DNA of 64,000 bases from WRGT01 sp942493035 (GTDB lineage Bacteria; Spirochaetota; UBA4802; UBA5550). Location of the stretch: positions 1,984,001-2,048,000 of the forward strand of contig OW818666.1 of the NCBI GenBank assembly GCA_942493035.1. The letters are read 5' to 3'. Below are positions 17,098-26,819 of the stretch, one piece after another (within the stretch, counting starts at the first letter, position 1; the number at the start of each line of letters is the position of its first letter). The position numbers and the translations under genes were made by a program. Under the pieces are notes generated by a model. The model saw nothing but the letters and a program-made list of their open reading frames with translations, was not told the origin of the DNA and did no database searches.

Positions 17098-18171
17098 GGC
17101 AACCTTTTCATTTTCACCGGAGACTCTGATTATATTCCATAGATTCTCATTCTCCATACCGAGTCTCCAGAAACCTACACCATCGGTATAATCGCTGTAC
17201 ATTGTAAGCTTCTGTCTTGTAGCTTTTATATCGTCAAAGTAAAAAGTACTCTTCATATTTTCATCATACATAACCTTAAATCCCTCATCAAGAGAGTACT
17301 CAATCACCGCATCATCTCTCTCCATAAGCTCAGTTACATTATACCATCTAATAGCCCTGCTATAGCCATGATCGCGCCACTCTCTCCCGTAGAGAGGAAG
17401 TCCCATGATCAATTTTTTATTCGGAATATTTTTTGAAGAATAAGCCGCCACCGCTCTGCTCCACTTCAGTGATGCAACCGGGCCCGGTTTACTTGTACTC
17501 CAGTGCTGGTCATATGCCATAACAAGAATGCGATCGGCAATATGTGATATGGCTCTGTAATCATATGCATCATCAGTGTAAACAGTCTTTGCAGGTACAG
17601 CAACACTTAAAATCTTATCGGACGGAAGAGCTTTTTTCAGATCTCTTAAAAAAGAGATAAAAGCAGCCCTGTCCTTCTTCCGTACAGCTTCAAAATCTAT
17701 CTGTATGCCGTCAAATTTTGAAGCAACCTCCACCAGATCTTTCACCAGATATGGTCTTACTCCATACTTTTTTGTCAGGCAGAGATGCATACGGGAAGAA
17801 TTTGTAAGATCAGATATTACAATATGGATTCTCTGCTTACCCCCTGCAAAGGCCGGAGTGAGCGGCGGATTAACAGAAGTGTTTACTCTCCCTTTCGCAT
17901 TAACTGTTGCGCTGAAATAGAATACATCGGTAATAGGTGCATCCTTAATAAAAAGCCTCTCTTCACCCTGCATCAGATAACCCCAGATCTCTTTAAAGCT
18001 GATCTGCGATTCATCCGCCGTAACTGCCGGCGGATTATTTGTAATTATTTCTTCAACAACATCTTCGGAACTGTTATTTGAATCACTGATCTCTGCGACT
18101 TCACCCCATGACAATTTAAAGATAAGAATAAATGAACATAGTAATATAAATAAAGTTGAGCTGAATTTCAT
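17086..18171 (-). CDS. Exported glycoside hydrolase family 18 protein
   Basis: 361 aa. The signal peptide is at 1-22 (LFILLCSFILIFKLSWG). After a short acidic spacer comes a GH18 TIM barrel: the catalytic motif is D154-G-I-Q-I-D159-F-E161 with E161 as the proton donor, and the barrel continues with ILVMAYDQHW, LIMGLPLYGREW and GVGFWRLGMEN. This YaaH-like subgroup lacks the chitinase insertion and is often linked to peptidoglycan or spore-cortex cleavage; the substrate here is not known. It acts outside the cytoplasm. Its stop lies inside the last codons of the radical SAM gene on the other strand. Confidence 0.9.
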   Translation of the reverse strand: MKFSSTLFILLCSFILIFKLSWGEVAEISDSNNSSEDVVEEIITNNPPAVTADESQISFKEIWGYLMQGEERLFIKDAPITDVFYFSATVNAKGRVNTSVNPPLTPAFAGGKQRIHIVISDLTNSSRMHLCLTKKYGVRPYLVKDLVEVASKFDGIQIDFEAVRKKDRAAFISFLRDLKKALPSDKILSVAVPAKTVYTDDAYDYRAISHIADRILVMAYDQHWSTSKPGPVASLKWSRAVAAYSSKNIPNKKLIMGLPLYGREWRDHGYSRAIRWYNVTELMERDDAVIEYSLDEGFKVMYDENMKSTFYFDDIKATRQKLTMYSDYTDGVGFWRLGMENENLWNIIRVSGENEKVASNP

Positions 18172-18528
18172 TATAAAGTACTCCTCCAGATTAAAAAATC
18201 AGACTATTTACCGCTATCTATCAGTTCAAGTATTATTTAATAATTCATATTATATTAACGGTCTTATTAACTCTTTTGATTACATTATAAATATATATAA
18301 ATTTAAGGGAAATAAAATTTTATTTGCTTTTTTATAATTTTAGATTATATTAAAACTGTGAATTGAGAGTATTTTATTTCCACAGTGCCAACGGCTACGC
18401 GGAGACAAAATACAAACGTGTATTAAGAAGTTACCAGATGTTGTTATAGAATAATTTAAGAACCCCTTAAATGTTGAGTACATATCCTCTCTTTAACCGG
18501 GGAGGATATGTACAATGCGTTTTATTCA
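18172..18528. other. Intergenic region with a decayed repeat and a strong hairpin
   Basis: The gap lies between the GH18 gene start and the dxs stop (both minus strand). It is very AT-rich from 18230 to 18360. Positions about 18363-18437 have an eroded GC core (CAGTGCCAACGGCTACGCGGAGAC) that may be a remnant of an A-family repeat. A long hairpin at 18478-18513 lies just after dxs. No gene is seen. Confidence 0.55.
18478..18513 (-). terminator. Hairpin downstream of dxs, probable terminator or 3' stabiliser
   Basis: GTACATATCCTC (18478-18489) pairs perfectly with GAGGATATGTAC (18502-18513) around a 12-base loop. It begins 15 bases past the dxs stop on the transcribed strand. No good T tract follows, so the terminator call is moderate. 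Confidence 0.6.
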
Positions 18529-20436
18529 TTAACGGGTGGATATTTTTTTAATCTTTTTTCCGCCTTTAAGCCCCTTCTCTATCCTATCCGCAAGAGATTG
18601 CGCATCAAGATGATTCTCCTTAAATAGTTCACCCACAGTTCCATGTGTAATAAAGCGCGCGGGGAATCCTCCGCTGAAAAGCCTTTTACCGCATAGTGAC
18701 GGATCAATTGCAGAATATATATACTCTCCAACTCCTCCGGCAATAAAACCGTTTTCAAGAGTAATAAAACCCTGACAGCTCTTTATAACTTTTTCTATTC
18801 CATTAACATCAAGAGGATTGATGGAGAGAATATTCACCACAGCCGTTGAGCAGCCTCTCTGTTTAAGTATAGCCTCTGCCTCAAGGGCAACCTGAACCAT
18901 ATCTCCAAGAGCAAATATTGCAGCATCTTTCCCTTTAGTCAGAACTCTGATTTTACCGGGGATAAACTCTTCATTTTTGTTTACATTAAGATTCTCTGTA
19001 TGGGAACTCCCGCGGGGATACCTTATTGCAACCGGCCCCGTTGTATGCTTCCAGGCATAATATAATAAATCGCGAAGTTCTTCACCATTTGACGGAGCGT
19101 AAAATTCGAACTCGGGAATATTTCGTATCATGGATATGTCAAAAAGACCGTGATGTGTTTCACCGTCATCACCGACGAGTCCGGCTCTATCTATCAAAAA
19201 TTTAACAGGGAGTTTCATTATTGCAGTATCATGAATAAGCTGATCATATGCCCGCTGCAGAAATGAAGAGTATATAGGTACAAATGGTTTAAGACCTGTT
19301 GATGCAAGAGCAGCTGAGAACGTCACCGCATGCTGTTCGGCTATACCCACATCAAAAATCCGTGAAGGTGCAACCTTTTCAAATTCAGTAAGACCTGTCC
19401 CCTCTTTCATCGCAGCGGTAACGGCAACTACCTTTTCATCTCTCTTGCCTATAGCGGCGAGGGTTCTTCCAGCCACTGAAGAGTATGACTCTCCGCTGCT
19501 CTTTGCGGCTCTCTCTCCGGAACATCTCTCAAAGGGGCCGGTACCGTGAAAGCTGCATGGATCACATTCAGCAGGATCAAATCCCTTACCTTTTTTTGTT
19601 ATAACATGGACTATTTTAGGTCCGGAATTTATCACTTTTACCCGGTCCAGAATTTCTACAAGTTTAGCAATATTATGGCCGTCAACGGGACCAAAATATC
19701 TGATCCCCATATTTTCAAAAAGCTGACCCGGTATAATAAAACTTTTGAAAGAAGAGAATACTCTGAATAAAAAATTAAACATATACCCGCCAAGCCACGG
19801 AATATTTTTAATAAGTATCATAGATTTTTTACGGAACCTGTTATAAAAACTCCGCGAAATCATCCCCGTAAGATACGTGGAGAGAGCCCCGACATTTTCA
19901 GAGATAGAATGTTCATTATCATTCAGAATTATTATAACATCATTCCCGATATGGCCGATATGATTCAGCGCCTCAAAAGCCATCCCCCCTGTTAGTGAAC
20001 CGTCACCGATTACCGCAACAACCTTATACTTTTTACCGGCAAGATCACGCCCCACTGCCTCTCCTACTGCAAGAGATATACTTGTACTGCTGTGTCCTAC
20101 ATCATATGGATCATATAGAGATTCATTTCTTTTGGGGAAACCGCTTATCCCGCCGTAACGTCTGATATTTTTAAACGCTTCCCGTCTCCCAGTAAGAATT
20201 TTATGGGAATAAGTCTGATGTCCCACATCCCAGATTATTTTATCCGCAGGTGTATTAAAGACATGATGAAGAGCTATAGTCAGCTCAACAACTCCGAGAG
20301 ATGAGGCGAGATGACCGCCGCTTTCGGAGATAACATCAAGCATATAACATCTCACCTCTTCAGCGAGTTGATTCATCTGTTCAACAGAGAGTTTTTTTAT
20401 ATCGGTAGAAGAATTTATCTTATCTAGAAGCTTCAT
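18529..20436 (-). CDS. dxs: 1-deoxy-D-xylulose-5-phosphate synthase
   Basis: 635 aa, full length. It joins pyruvate and glyceraldehyde 3-phosphate using thiamine diphosphate, the first step of the non-mevalonate isoprenoid pathway, in the cytoplasm. The cofactor motif GDGSLTGGMAFEALN is present, with the early histidine motif IWDVGHQTYSHK and the second-domain DRAGLVGDDGETHHG and VAVTAAMKEGTGL. The C-terminal transketolase domain is complete. It stands alone but serves the same pathway as the polyprenyl synthase at 29553-30527. It is divergent from glpA, with a repeat and a palindrome between them. Confidence 0.96.
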   Translation of the reverse strand: MKLLDKINSSTDIKKLSVEQMNQLAEEVRCYMLDVISESGGHLASSLGVVELTIALHHVFNTPADKIIWDVGHQTYSHKILTGRREAFKNIRRYGGISGFPKRNESLYDPYDVGHSSTSISLAVGEAVGRDLAGKKYKVVAVIGDGSLTGGMAFEALNHIGHIGNDVIIILNDNEHSISENVGALSTYLTGMISRSFYNRFRKKSMILIKNIPWLGGYMFNFLFRVFSSFKSFIIPGQLFENMGIRYFGPVDGHNIAKLVEILDRVKVINSGPKIVHVITKKGKGFDPAECDPCSFHGTGPFERCSGERAAKSSGESYSSVAGRTLAAIGKRDEKVVAVTAAMKEGTGLTEFEKVAPSRIFDVGIAEQHAVTFSAALASTGLKPFVPIYSSFLQRAYDQLIHDTAIMKLPVKFLIDRAGLVGDDGETHHGLFDISMIRNIPEFEFYAPSNGEELRDLLYYAWKHTTGPVAIRYPRGSSHTENLNVNKNEEFIPGKIRVLTKGKDAAIFALGDMVQVALEAEAILKQRGCSTAVVNILSINPLDVNGIEKVIKSCQGFITLENGFIAGGVGEYIYSAIDPSLCGKRLFSGGFPARFITHGTVGELFKENHLDAQSLADRIEKGLKGGKKIKKISTR

Positions 20437-20513
20437 ATATTACCTGCCGTAACAAGAATGATAAATATGAATAAAATGTCAATTTTTTTAGTAATAATTC
20501 ACGAACTCCATTT

Positions 20514-20602
20514 GTAATTACTCATAAACCGGCGAATTTTTGTCTCCGCCGCGCCTTTGGCGCGGCGGATAGCAATTTCACCACCGGTTTATGGGTAGAT
20601 AC
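20514..20602. repeat. A-family 89-bp inverted-repeat element
   Basis: It starts GTAATTACTCATAAACCGG and ends CCGGTTTATGGGTAGATAC with a GC core TGTCTCCGCCGCGCC and its return. This is the most symmetric copy: its outer arms pair over about 19 positions. Flanks CTCCATTT (20506-20513) and ATTCATTT (20603-20610) match at 6/8. It lies between divergent gene starts. Confidence 0.8.
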
Positions 20603-20617
20603 ATTCATTTGTATTTA

Positions 20618-20629
20618 GTCAGGCCTGAC
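20618..20629. promoter_or_regulatory. 12-bp perfect palindrome, possible operator
   Basis: GTCAGGCCTGAC is a perfect dyad lying just outside the A element and upstream of the glpA promoter candidate. Its size suits a dimeric regulator of the GntR type, but no regulator gene is adjacent. The role is inference. Confidence 0.35.
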
Positions 20630-20699
20630 CAAAGGGGACGACTTTTTCCATTTTTTTTATAGACTTTCTTTTTTTATTATAAACAAACAGATATAATAT

Positions 20700-20785
20700 T
20701 TGACATAGCACGGCTCACTGTTTTTTAATAAATTTTGCGTGAATAATATTAAAGCCAGCATGGCAGCCGGAGGATAATTCCCGGC
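20700..20785 (+). promoter_or_regulatory. Candidate glp operon promoter and structured 5' leader
   Basis: TTGACA (20700-20705) and TTTAAT (20724-20729) are separated by 18 bases. The transcript would carry about 230 bases before glpA. Early in it are two short hairpins: GCCA-GCA-TGGC (20754-20764) and GCCGG-(10)-CCGGC (20766-20785). The leader does not match a riboswitch I know. Confidence 0.4.
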
Positions 20786-20965
20786 AGAAAGGGATTCCGA
20801 CGTGATGAAGAACATATATACATAACAGATATATAACTGTTCAACTATCACAAACAACTGATAAACTGCTGATATTTTTTGTCAGAGCCTCAAACGGCAT
20901 ATTTAATATATTTACAGGAAAATTGAATACCATTCAGCCTTTAAGAAATCCGGGGAACTGATAAA

Positions 20966-22663
20966 ATGAATAGAATTGAAACAGATGTAATAATTATCGG
21001 AGGGGGAGCTACCGGAGCCGGTATAGCTCGCGACCTTTCCATGCGCGGCCTTCTATGCGTTCTGATAGAAAAAAACGATATAGCTTCAGGAACTACCGGA
21101 CGAAATCACGGCCTGCTCCATTCCGGTGCAAGATACGCGGTTAAAGACCATGAATCCGCCAGAGAGTGCATCAGAGAAAATAAAATCCTGAAAAAAATTG
21201 CAAGCCATTGTGTTGAGGATACCGGGGGGCTCTTCGTAACTCTCCCTGAAGATGATCCCGCCTACCACAGAAACCTCATTGACGGATGTAAATACGCCGG
21301 AATAGAGGCAAAAGAAATCAGCATCAGGAAAGCACTGGAGATGGAGCCTAATCTTAATCCGAATATCCTCTCGGCACTTGTAATTCCAGACGGAACCATC
21401 GATCCATTCAGACTCGCCTCTGCGAATATCCTTGATGCAAAAGAGCGGGGTGCAACTATCCTCACTCACACAAAAGTTACGGGCGTGATGAAAAGCGGTG
21501 CAAAAATCACAGGCGTTGAATGTATAGACCTCAAAGGAAGAAAAACCGAGGTTTACGGCGATCTTGTAATAAATGCTGCCGGTATCTGGGGACAGGAAGT
21601 CTCAGCCCTTGCCGGAATTGAAATAAAAATGTTCCCGTCAAAAGGATCAATGCTGATTATTGACTACAGAATAAATAACGTTGTAGTAAACAGATGCAGA
21701 CCCCCTGCAGACGGCGATATAATTGTTCCTGGAGATACCGTCTCTCTGATCGGAACCACATCAAAAGAAATTTCATACGATAGAATAAATGAGCTTACCG
21801 TTGACGATGAGGAGATATCAATACTTCTTAGCGATGCGGAGATGCTTATACCCAATGTCCGCCATACCCGGGCACTACGGGCATACTGCGGAGTAAGACC
21901 ACTCCTTGCAGTTTCGGGAGAAGCACAGGGTAGAAATATCAGCCGTGGAATTGCACTTCTGGACCATCACGAAAGAGACGGACTTGAAGGGATGATAACC
22001 ATTGCCGGCGGAAAACTGATGACATACAGGCTCATGGCTGAAAAAACAGCAGACCTGGCGTGTGAAAAACTGGGCGTGAAGAAGGAGTGTACAACTCATC
22101 TTGTTCCTCTACCCGGTTCAGAAAAAAAAATAGCACGAAAATCGAGAATTAAAGACTTCACGGGAATTCCGGACTCTGTTGTAGGTTCAACCCTCTACAG
22201 ACACGGCCAGAGACTTCACAGTATTATGACAAAAAACAAAAAAAATTACCGAGTCATCTGCGAGTGTGAGATGGTAACCGAGGGCGAGATCGAATACGCC
22301 ATCAAAAAACTGGAAGTCAAAGATCTTGTTGACCTTAGACGGAGAACAAGAATCGGAATGGGACCATGCCAGGGGGAACTCTGCGCGTATAGAGGCGCCG
22401 GTCTCTTTCAGGAATTCGGAGGCTCATCTCCCGAAGAATCTGTAATTCTGCTCAGGGACTTTCTTGAGGAGAGATGGAAAGGTATGAAACCTGTACTCTG
22501 GGGTGACGGACTAAGAGAGGCCGAATTCACATACTGGATATACCAGGGACTGTTCGGAATGTCTCAGATGGATGAAGTTAAACATAAAAAAAAGAAAATA
22601 CTGAATAAAGATATAAAACCAGCAGAAGTAAAAGAAGACAACAAAAAGAAAAAGGGGAAATAG
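20966..22663 (+). CDS. glpA: Anaerobic glycerol-3-phosphate dehydrogenase subunit A
   Basis: 565 aa. The catalytic FAD subunit oxidises sn-glycerol 3-phosphate to dihydroxyacetone phosphate. The FAD-binding GGGATGAGIARDL is at the N-terminus, followed by the DAO fold (GTTGRNHGLLHSGARY). At the C-terminus is a BFD-like [2Fe-2S] domain with cysteines in CECE and GPCQGELC, followed by a basic tail (KKKKILNKDIK) rich in lysine and not typical of the family. It is the first gene of glpABC, with glpB two bases downstream. The enzyme is a peripheral membrane complex feeding electrons to the quinone pool under anaerobic conditions. Confidence 0.94.
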   Translation: MNRIETDVIIIGGGATGAGIARDLSMRGLLCVLIEKNDIASGTTGRNHGLLHSGARYAVKDHESARECIRENKILKKIASHCVEDTGGLFVTLPEDDPAYHRNLIDGCKYAGIEAKEISIRKALEMEPNLNPNILSALVIPDGTIDPFRLASANILDAKERGATILTHTKVTGVMKSGAKITGVECIDLKGRKTEVYGDLVINAAGIWGQEVSALAGIEIKMFPSKGSMLIIDYRINNVVVNRCRPPADGDIIVPGDTVSLIGTTSKEISYDRINELTVDDEEISILLSDAEMLIPNVRHTRALRAYCGVRPLLAVSGEAQGRNISRGIALLDHHERDGLEGMITIAGGKLMTYRLMAEKTADLACEKLGVKKECTTHLVPLPGSEKKIARKSRIKDFTGIPDSVVGSTLYRHGQRLHSIMTKNKKNYRVICECEMVTEGEIEYAIKKLEVKDLVDLRRRTRIGMGPCQGELCAYRGAGLFQEFGGSSPEESVILLRDFLEERWKGMKPVLWGDGLREAEFTYWIYQGLFGMSQMDEVKHKKKKILNKDIKPAEVKEDNKKKKGK

Positions 22664-22665
22664 AC

Positions 22666-23961
22666 GTGATATATGACTGTCTGATAATCGGTGGCGGGCT
22701 TGCAGGGCTTACATGCGGAATCAAGTGTGCCTCACATGGACTCCATACGGCTATAATTTCCGGTGGTATGAATTCTCTTCATTTTTCATCGGGATCGATT
22801 GATATTGCCGGATACAATACAAAAGGTGAGATAGTAAAAAAACCTTTTGATTATCTCAAAACAATGATAAAAGAGAACAGCGACCATCCTTACGCGAAAA
22901 CCGGTATCCCGGGGATACGTGAAAGTATAAATTTTATCACTGATAAATTTACTGAAGAGGGTATAAACCTCAACAATAATAAAGATTACAACCACTTCCA
23001 TGTAACCACACTGGGGACGCTTAAACCTACATATTTATCTCAGGAGAGCGTCTTCAGCGATACGGTCACAGATATTTTAAAATCGCACGATAAAATCGCA
23101 ATTTTAAACTTTAAAGGATTCCGTGACTACTACCCGGAACAGACTGCGGCCAATCTTAAAAAAAATTCTCTCTTCCAGGACAAGGAAATAATTTTAGGAA
23201 ATATTTCACTCCCCTACTATCTCAACACAGAGAAAAACCTTCACGAATTCAGATCAATAGATCTTGCGCGGATATTTGAAACAGAGCGTTATCTTCCACG
23301 AATAGCTGAAGAGATAAAAAAAGCATCAGGCGGAGCCTCAGTTGTATCTCTCCCTGCTTTTATCGGAATCAAAAACTACAAGATAATAAGGAAGAAACTC
23401 GAAGAGATGACAGGAAAGTTTATTTACGAAATCCCGTCACTCCCTCCATCGATTCTCGGACTAAGGCTGGATAATGCCCTTAAGAACAGTTTTATAAATC
23501 TTGGCGGTGAATACATTGCAGGTGAACGTGTGGTTTCCGGAACGATTAAGAATAATCAGGTGGAGTTTCTCACAACAAGAAATTCAGGAAACATCCCGGT
23601 AAAGTCAAAATTCTATGTACTGACAACGGGAAGTTTTTTCAGCGGCGGTTTAGCAGCAGGTTTCGACAGTATAACTGAACCTCTTTTCGGACTTAAAGTT
23701 AAAGGTGATAATAAACGAAGTAAGTGGTACAACAGCAATTTCTTCGATAAAAAGAGTCACCCTTTTCTCGGCTTTGGAGTTGAAACAGATACAAAATTCA
23801 ATCCGGTTTCTGAAAGCGGTAAAACAATAAAAAATTTATTCTGCGCAGGCTCGGTTCTTTCCGGTTATAATCCGGTAAGCGAAGGATCCGGAGGTGGTGT
23901 TGCCGTATCTACAGGATTTAAATGCGCGGAAAGAATAATCAAGGAAATTAAGAATGATTAA
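22666..23961 (+). CDS. glpB: Anaerobic glycerol-3-phosphate dehydrogenase subunit B
   Basis: 431 aa. It starts at GTG 22666, with AGGGGAA about seven bases upstream and the glpA stop two bases before. The FMN/FAD flavoprotein motif LIIGGGLAGLTCGIKCA is at the N-terminus. The C-terminal flavin site reads NLFCAGSVLSGYNPVSEGSGG. GlpB passes electrons from the GlpA flavin toward GlpC and the quinones. Its last eight bases overlap glpC. Confidence 0.93.
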   Translation: MIYDCLIIGGGLAGLTCGIKCASHGLHTAIISGGMNSLHFSSGSIDIAGYNTKGEIVKKPFDYLKTMIKENSDHPYAKTGIPGIRESINFITDKFTEEGINLNNNKDYNHFHVTTLGTLKPTYLSQESVFSDTVTDILKSHDKIAILNFKGFRDYYPEQTAANLKKNSLFQDKEIILGNISLPYYLNTEKNLHEFRSIDLARIFETERYLPRIAEEIKKASGGASVVSLPAFIGIKNYKIIRKKLEEMTGKFIYEIPSLPPSILGLRLDNALKNSFINLGGEYIAGERVVSGTIKNNQVEFLTTRNSGNIPVKSKFYVLTTGSFFSGGLAAGFDSITEPLFGLKVKGDNKRSKWYNSNFFDKKSHPFLGFGVETDTKFNPVSESGKTIKNLFCAGSVLSGYNPVSEGSGGGVAVSTGFKCAERIIKEIKND

Positions 23962-25156
23962 GATTGAAAATATAAGTTTTGACCATTGCATTAAATGTAC
24001 AGTCTGTACAATGTACTGCCCGGTGTCCCAAGCGACACACCTCTTTCCGGGACCTAAAGCATCAGGCCCCGATGCGGAGAGATTGCGGATTAAGAATCCC
24101 GAACTGGTAGACTCATCTCTGAAGTTCTGTACTAACTGTAAAAGATGCGAAATAGCCTGCCCCTCCGACGTAAAAATTGCGGAACTTATTCAGAATGCTA
24201 AATGGAATTACCTTAAAATACACTGGTTCAGACCCAGAGATTTTTTCATGAGCAGAACCGATCTTGTAGGCGGTATTGCTACTCTATTCAGTGCAATTGT
24301 AAACTTCATAATAGGATTATCCATAGTCCGGATTTTTATGCATATTATTCTAAAAATCCCGTTCAGAACCGTATTCCCTAAATATGAAAAAACAACATTC
24401 CGGAGAATATTTAAAAAAGAACTCCGATGGAGCCAGGGTGAATTTTCAAAAAAAGTAATATATTTTCATGGATGCTACGTTAATTATAACAATAACTCAC
24501 TTGGACGCGATTTTGTAAAGGTTATGAACGCCTTGGGATACGGCGTCGAGATGAAAAAAGAGAAGTGCTGCGGAGTACCTCTCATTGCTAACGGATATAT
24601 TGAGAAGGCAAAGAAAAATGCAACCTACAATATCGCATCGCTCCAGAAAGGAAATAATGATTCTAAAATAGTTGCAACATCATCAAGCTGTACATTTGCA
24701 CTAAAGAACGAGTACTCCAGTTTTCTTGAACTGGATAATTCAGGAATTGCCGACAGAGTGGAGTTTGTCACTAAATTTATTTACAACGAATTTTTATCCG
24801 GGAACATCCCGAAAATGAAACCGCTGGGCATACGTGCTGCATATCACTCGCCATGTCACCTTGAAAGAATGGGTGGAGTAATGTACACTCTAGGTATTCT
24901 TAAAAAAATTCCGGGACTTGAACTTATTGTTCTAAACTCTGAATGCTGCGGTATTGCCGGTACTTACGGATTTAAAAACGAAAACTACGAAATTTCACAA
25001 TCTGTAGGGAAAAGTCTTTTCAATCTTATAGACAAAGCTGTCCCGGAATTTGTAATCACAGACTGTGAAACATGTAAAATGCAGATAGAGATGAATACAA
25101 AGTACAAAGTACTACATCCCGTTACAGTGATAGCAATGGCTCTTGATATTAAATAG
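23954..25156 (+). CDS. glpC: Anaerobic glycerol-3-phosphate dehydrogenase subunit C
   Basis: 400 aa, starting inside the end of glpB (eight-base overlap). Two ferredoxin-type [4Fe-4S] motifs are at the N-terminus (CIKCTVCTMYCPVSQ and CTNCKRCEIACP). Two cysteine-rich CCG domains follow (EKCCGVP and later SECCGIAGTYG), the heterodisulfide-reductase-like part that couples to quinones. A hydrophobic stretch near residues 97-130 (VGGIATLFSAIVNFIIGLSI) probably anchors the complex to the membrane. It completes glpABC; the transport gene glpT or glpF and the kinase glpK are not nearby. Confidence 0.93.
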   Translation: MIKIENISFDHCIKCTVCTMYCPVSQATHLFPGPKASGPDAERLRIKNPELVDSSLKFCTNCKRCEIACPSDVKIAELIQNAKWNYLKIHWFRPRDFFMSRTDLVGGIATLFSAIVNFIIGLSIVRIFMHIILKIPFRTVFPKYEKTTFRRIFKKELRWSQGEFSKKVIYFHGCYVNYNNNSLGRDFVKVMNALGYGVEMKKEKCCGVPLIANGYIEKAKKNATYNIASLQKGNNDSKIVATSSSCTFALKNEYSSFLELDNSGIADRVEFVTKFIYNEFLSGNIPKMKPLGIRAAYHSPCHLERMGGVMYTLGILKKIPGLELIVLNSECCGIAGTYGFKNENYEISQSVGKSLFNLIDKAVPEFVITDCETCKMQIEMNTKYKVLHPVTVIAMALDIK

Positions 25157-25169
25157 CAGAGGTGAATAG

Positions 25170-25589
25170 TTGAAATCTCACACAGCATACCTTACAATTA
25201 ATACAAAGACAAGAAGAGAGTACATCAATATTACCCGTGATATTATAAGTGAACTTAAAAAAAGCGGTATACAGGAGGGACTCTGCCTGGTAAACGCAAT
25301 GCATATAACAGCAAGCGTTTATATCAACGATGCTGAAAACGGACTGCTGCAGGATTTCGATGATTTCCTTGAGGGAATTGCCCCACATGAACCCATAAGC
25401 AGGTACAGGCACAACAACACCGGCGAGGACAATGGAGACGCTCATATTAAAAGAACCATCATGGGGCGGGAAGTTGTAGTAGCTGTAACAGAGGGCCGGC
25501 TCGACTTCGGCCCATGGGAACAGATATACTACGCGGAATTTGACGGACGCAGACAGAAGAGAATACTGGTAAAAATAATCGGCGAATAA
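25170..25589 (+). CDS. yjbQ: YjbQ family protein (UPF0047)
   Basis: 139 aa, starting at a TTG (25170) with GAGGTGA six bases upstream; no ATG or GTG alternative fits the reading frame upstream of the family match. It shows the family markers MHITASVYIN, the RYRHNNTGEDNGDAHIK core, and IYYAEFDGRRQKRILVKIIGE at the end. Members bind metal, and some have shown thiamine-phosphate synthase activity in vitro; the true role is unsettled. It lies 13 bases after glpC and is probably cotranscribed. The protein is cytoplasmic. Confidence 0.88.
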   Translation: MKSHTAYLTINTKTRREYINITRDIISELKKSGIQEGLCLVNAMHITASVYINDAENGLLQDFDDFLEGIAPHEPISRYRHNNTGEDNGDAHIKRTIMGREVVVAVTEGRLDFGPWEQIYYAEFDGRRQKRILVKIIGE

Positions 25590-25611
25590 ATAAGTTCAGG
25601 ACGGGAATTTC

Positions 25612-26802
25612 ATGGCTAAACTAATGCTCGTTGATGACTCAAAGCTTGTCAGAAAAAAACTTACCGACATTCTTACGAAAGCCGGCCACACCATAGTCTG
25701 CGAATGCGAAAGAGGTGATGAAGCTCTGACCGCGTACAGAACATACAAACCCGATATCGTTACGATGGATATCAACATGCCCGGTATGGACGGTATTGAG
25801 ACAACTGCAGAAATCAGAAAACACTATCCCGATGCAAAAATTATAATTGTAAGCGCCAACAGCCAGGAGAGAATGATACTTGAAGGCATAAACAAAGGTG
25901 CTTCATGCTTTATAGTAAAGCCCTTCACAGATGATCATGTAATCCGCACAGTTAACCGGCTGGCTGTGGATATAATGAAAAAAGATCAGCCTAAGAAAGA
26001 TCTCCCTGCTCCAAAAGATTTAAACTTTGATGAAAATATCGCAGGACTTATACTTATTATTGATGATTCAAAACTGGTGCTGCAGATAACATCCGATCTG
26101 CTTAAAAAAGATGGACATAACATTATCACATCACAAACCGGCAAGGAGGGTATTGAACTTGCTAAAACGGGAAATCCCGACCTGATAATACTCGACATTG
26201 TAATGCCGGATATGGACGGATACGATGTACTGAAAGAACTTAAAAAAGACGAATTCACTAAAAATATCCCAGTGATAATGTACTCTTCCAAGACAAAAAA
26301 AGATGATATTCTCCTTGCGATGAAGCTTGGTGTATCAGATTACATATCTAAAAACTGCGAAGAATTTATACTGGCAGGCAAGAGCAGATCATCAATTGCA
26401 GATGCAAGAAAGAAAAGAGCAATGATGGAAAAAAATGATGTCAATAATATCATTATCGACCGTCAGGATAAAACAACATATATAACATTCCGGTTCACTC
26501 TTAAATCTGAGAATGCAATCAGTGAAAGAAAAAAAGTATTCACAGGAGCTTTCCTTAAAACTCTTGCAGATACCGTGGTCATATTCGATTACAGACTCAT
26601 AAACGAAATGGATGCCGGTGAAATTTCTCAGCTGAAATACTTATTCAGTCTTTTCCCTGAAAGAGAAATGCTCATTGTCTGCGGCAAGCATTATGGAGCA
26701 TTTGCATCTGACTTCGACATGGATGGTAAAAACAAATTTTTCATTTCCATGGGTGACGCAGAGTTATATGTTGACAGCAGAGCAGATAATTTCAGCCGAT
26801 AA
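25612..26802 (+). CDS. Response regulator with two receiver domains and a C-terminal STAS-like domain
   Basis: 396 aa. Receiver 1 (about 3-120) has acceptor D53 in TMDINMPGMDG and the lysine K103 (IVKPF). Receiver 2 (about 143-265) has D195 in LDIVMPDMDG and the lysine in SDYISKNC. The C-terminal about 110 residues have no DNA-binding or catalytic motif; the run of strand and helix (TVVIFDYRLINEMDAGEISQ) resembles a STAS-like fold. This would be a protein-interaction output, but the assignment is tentative. It has an SD and stands between yjbQ and tatD in the same direction. No histidine kinase is adjacent. Confidence 0.85.
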   Translation: MAKLMLVDDSKLVRKKLTDILTKAGHTIVCECERGDEALTAYRTYKPDIVTMDINMPGMDGIETTAEIRKHYPDAKIIIVSANSQERMILEGINKGASCFIVKPFTDDHVIRTVNRLAVDIMKKDQPKKDLPAPKDLNFDENIAGLILIIDDSKLVLQITSDLLKKDGHNIITSQTGKEGIELAKTGNPDLIILDIVMPDMDGYDVLKELKKDEFTKNIPVIMYSSKTKKDDILLAMKLGVSDYISKNCEEFILAGKSRSSIADARKKRAMMEKNDVNNIIIDRQDKTTYITFRFTLKSENAISERKKVFTGAFLKTLADTVVIFDYRLINEMDAGEISQLKYLFSLFPEREMLIVCGKHYGAFASDFDMDGKNKFFISMGDAELYVDSRADNFSR

Positions 26803-26819
26803 CAGGGAGAGCAATTAAA

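Larger units (their letters stand above)
20437..20965. other. Divergent dxs-glpA intergenic region: A-family repeat, palindrome, promoter and long leader
   Basis: From left to right: the A-family element at 20514-20602, a 12-bp palindrome at 20618-20629, a T-rich stretch, a -35/-10-like pair at 20700-20729, and about 235 bases of leader before the glpA ATG. Small hairpins lie at 20754-20785. An SD-like GGGGAA precedes glpA. I see no convincing gene here. Confidence 0.6.

Noticed and set aside
20657..20857. A minus-strand 66-codon frame in the glp leader
   Set aside because: It lacks an SD and family match and overlaps the likely glp promoter.
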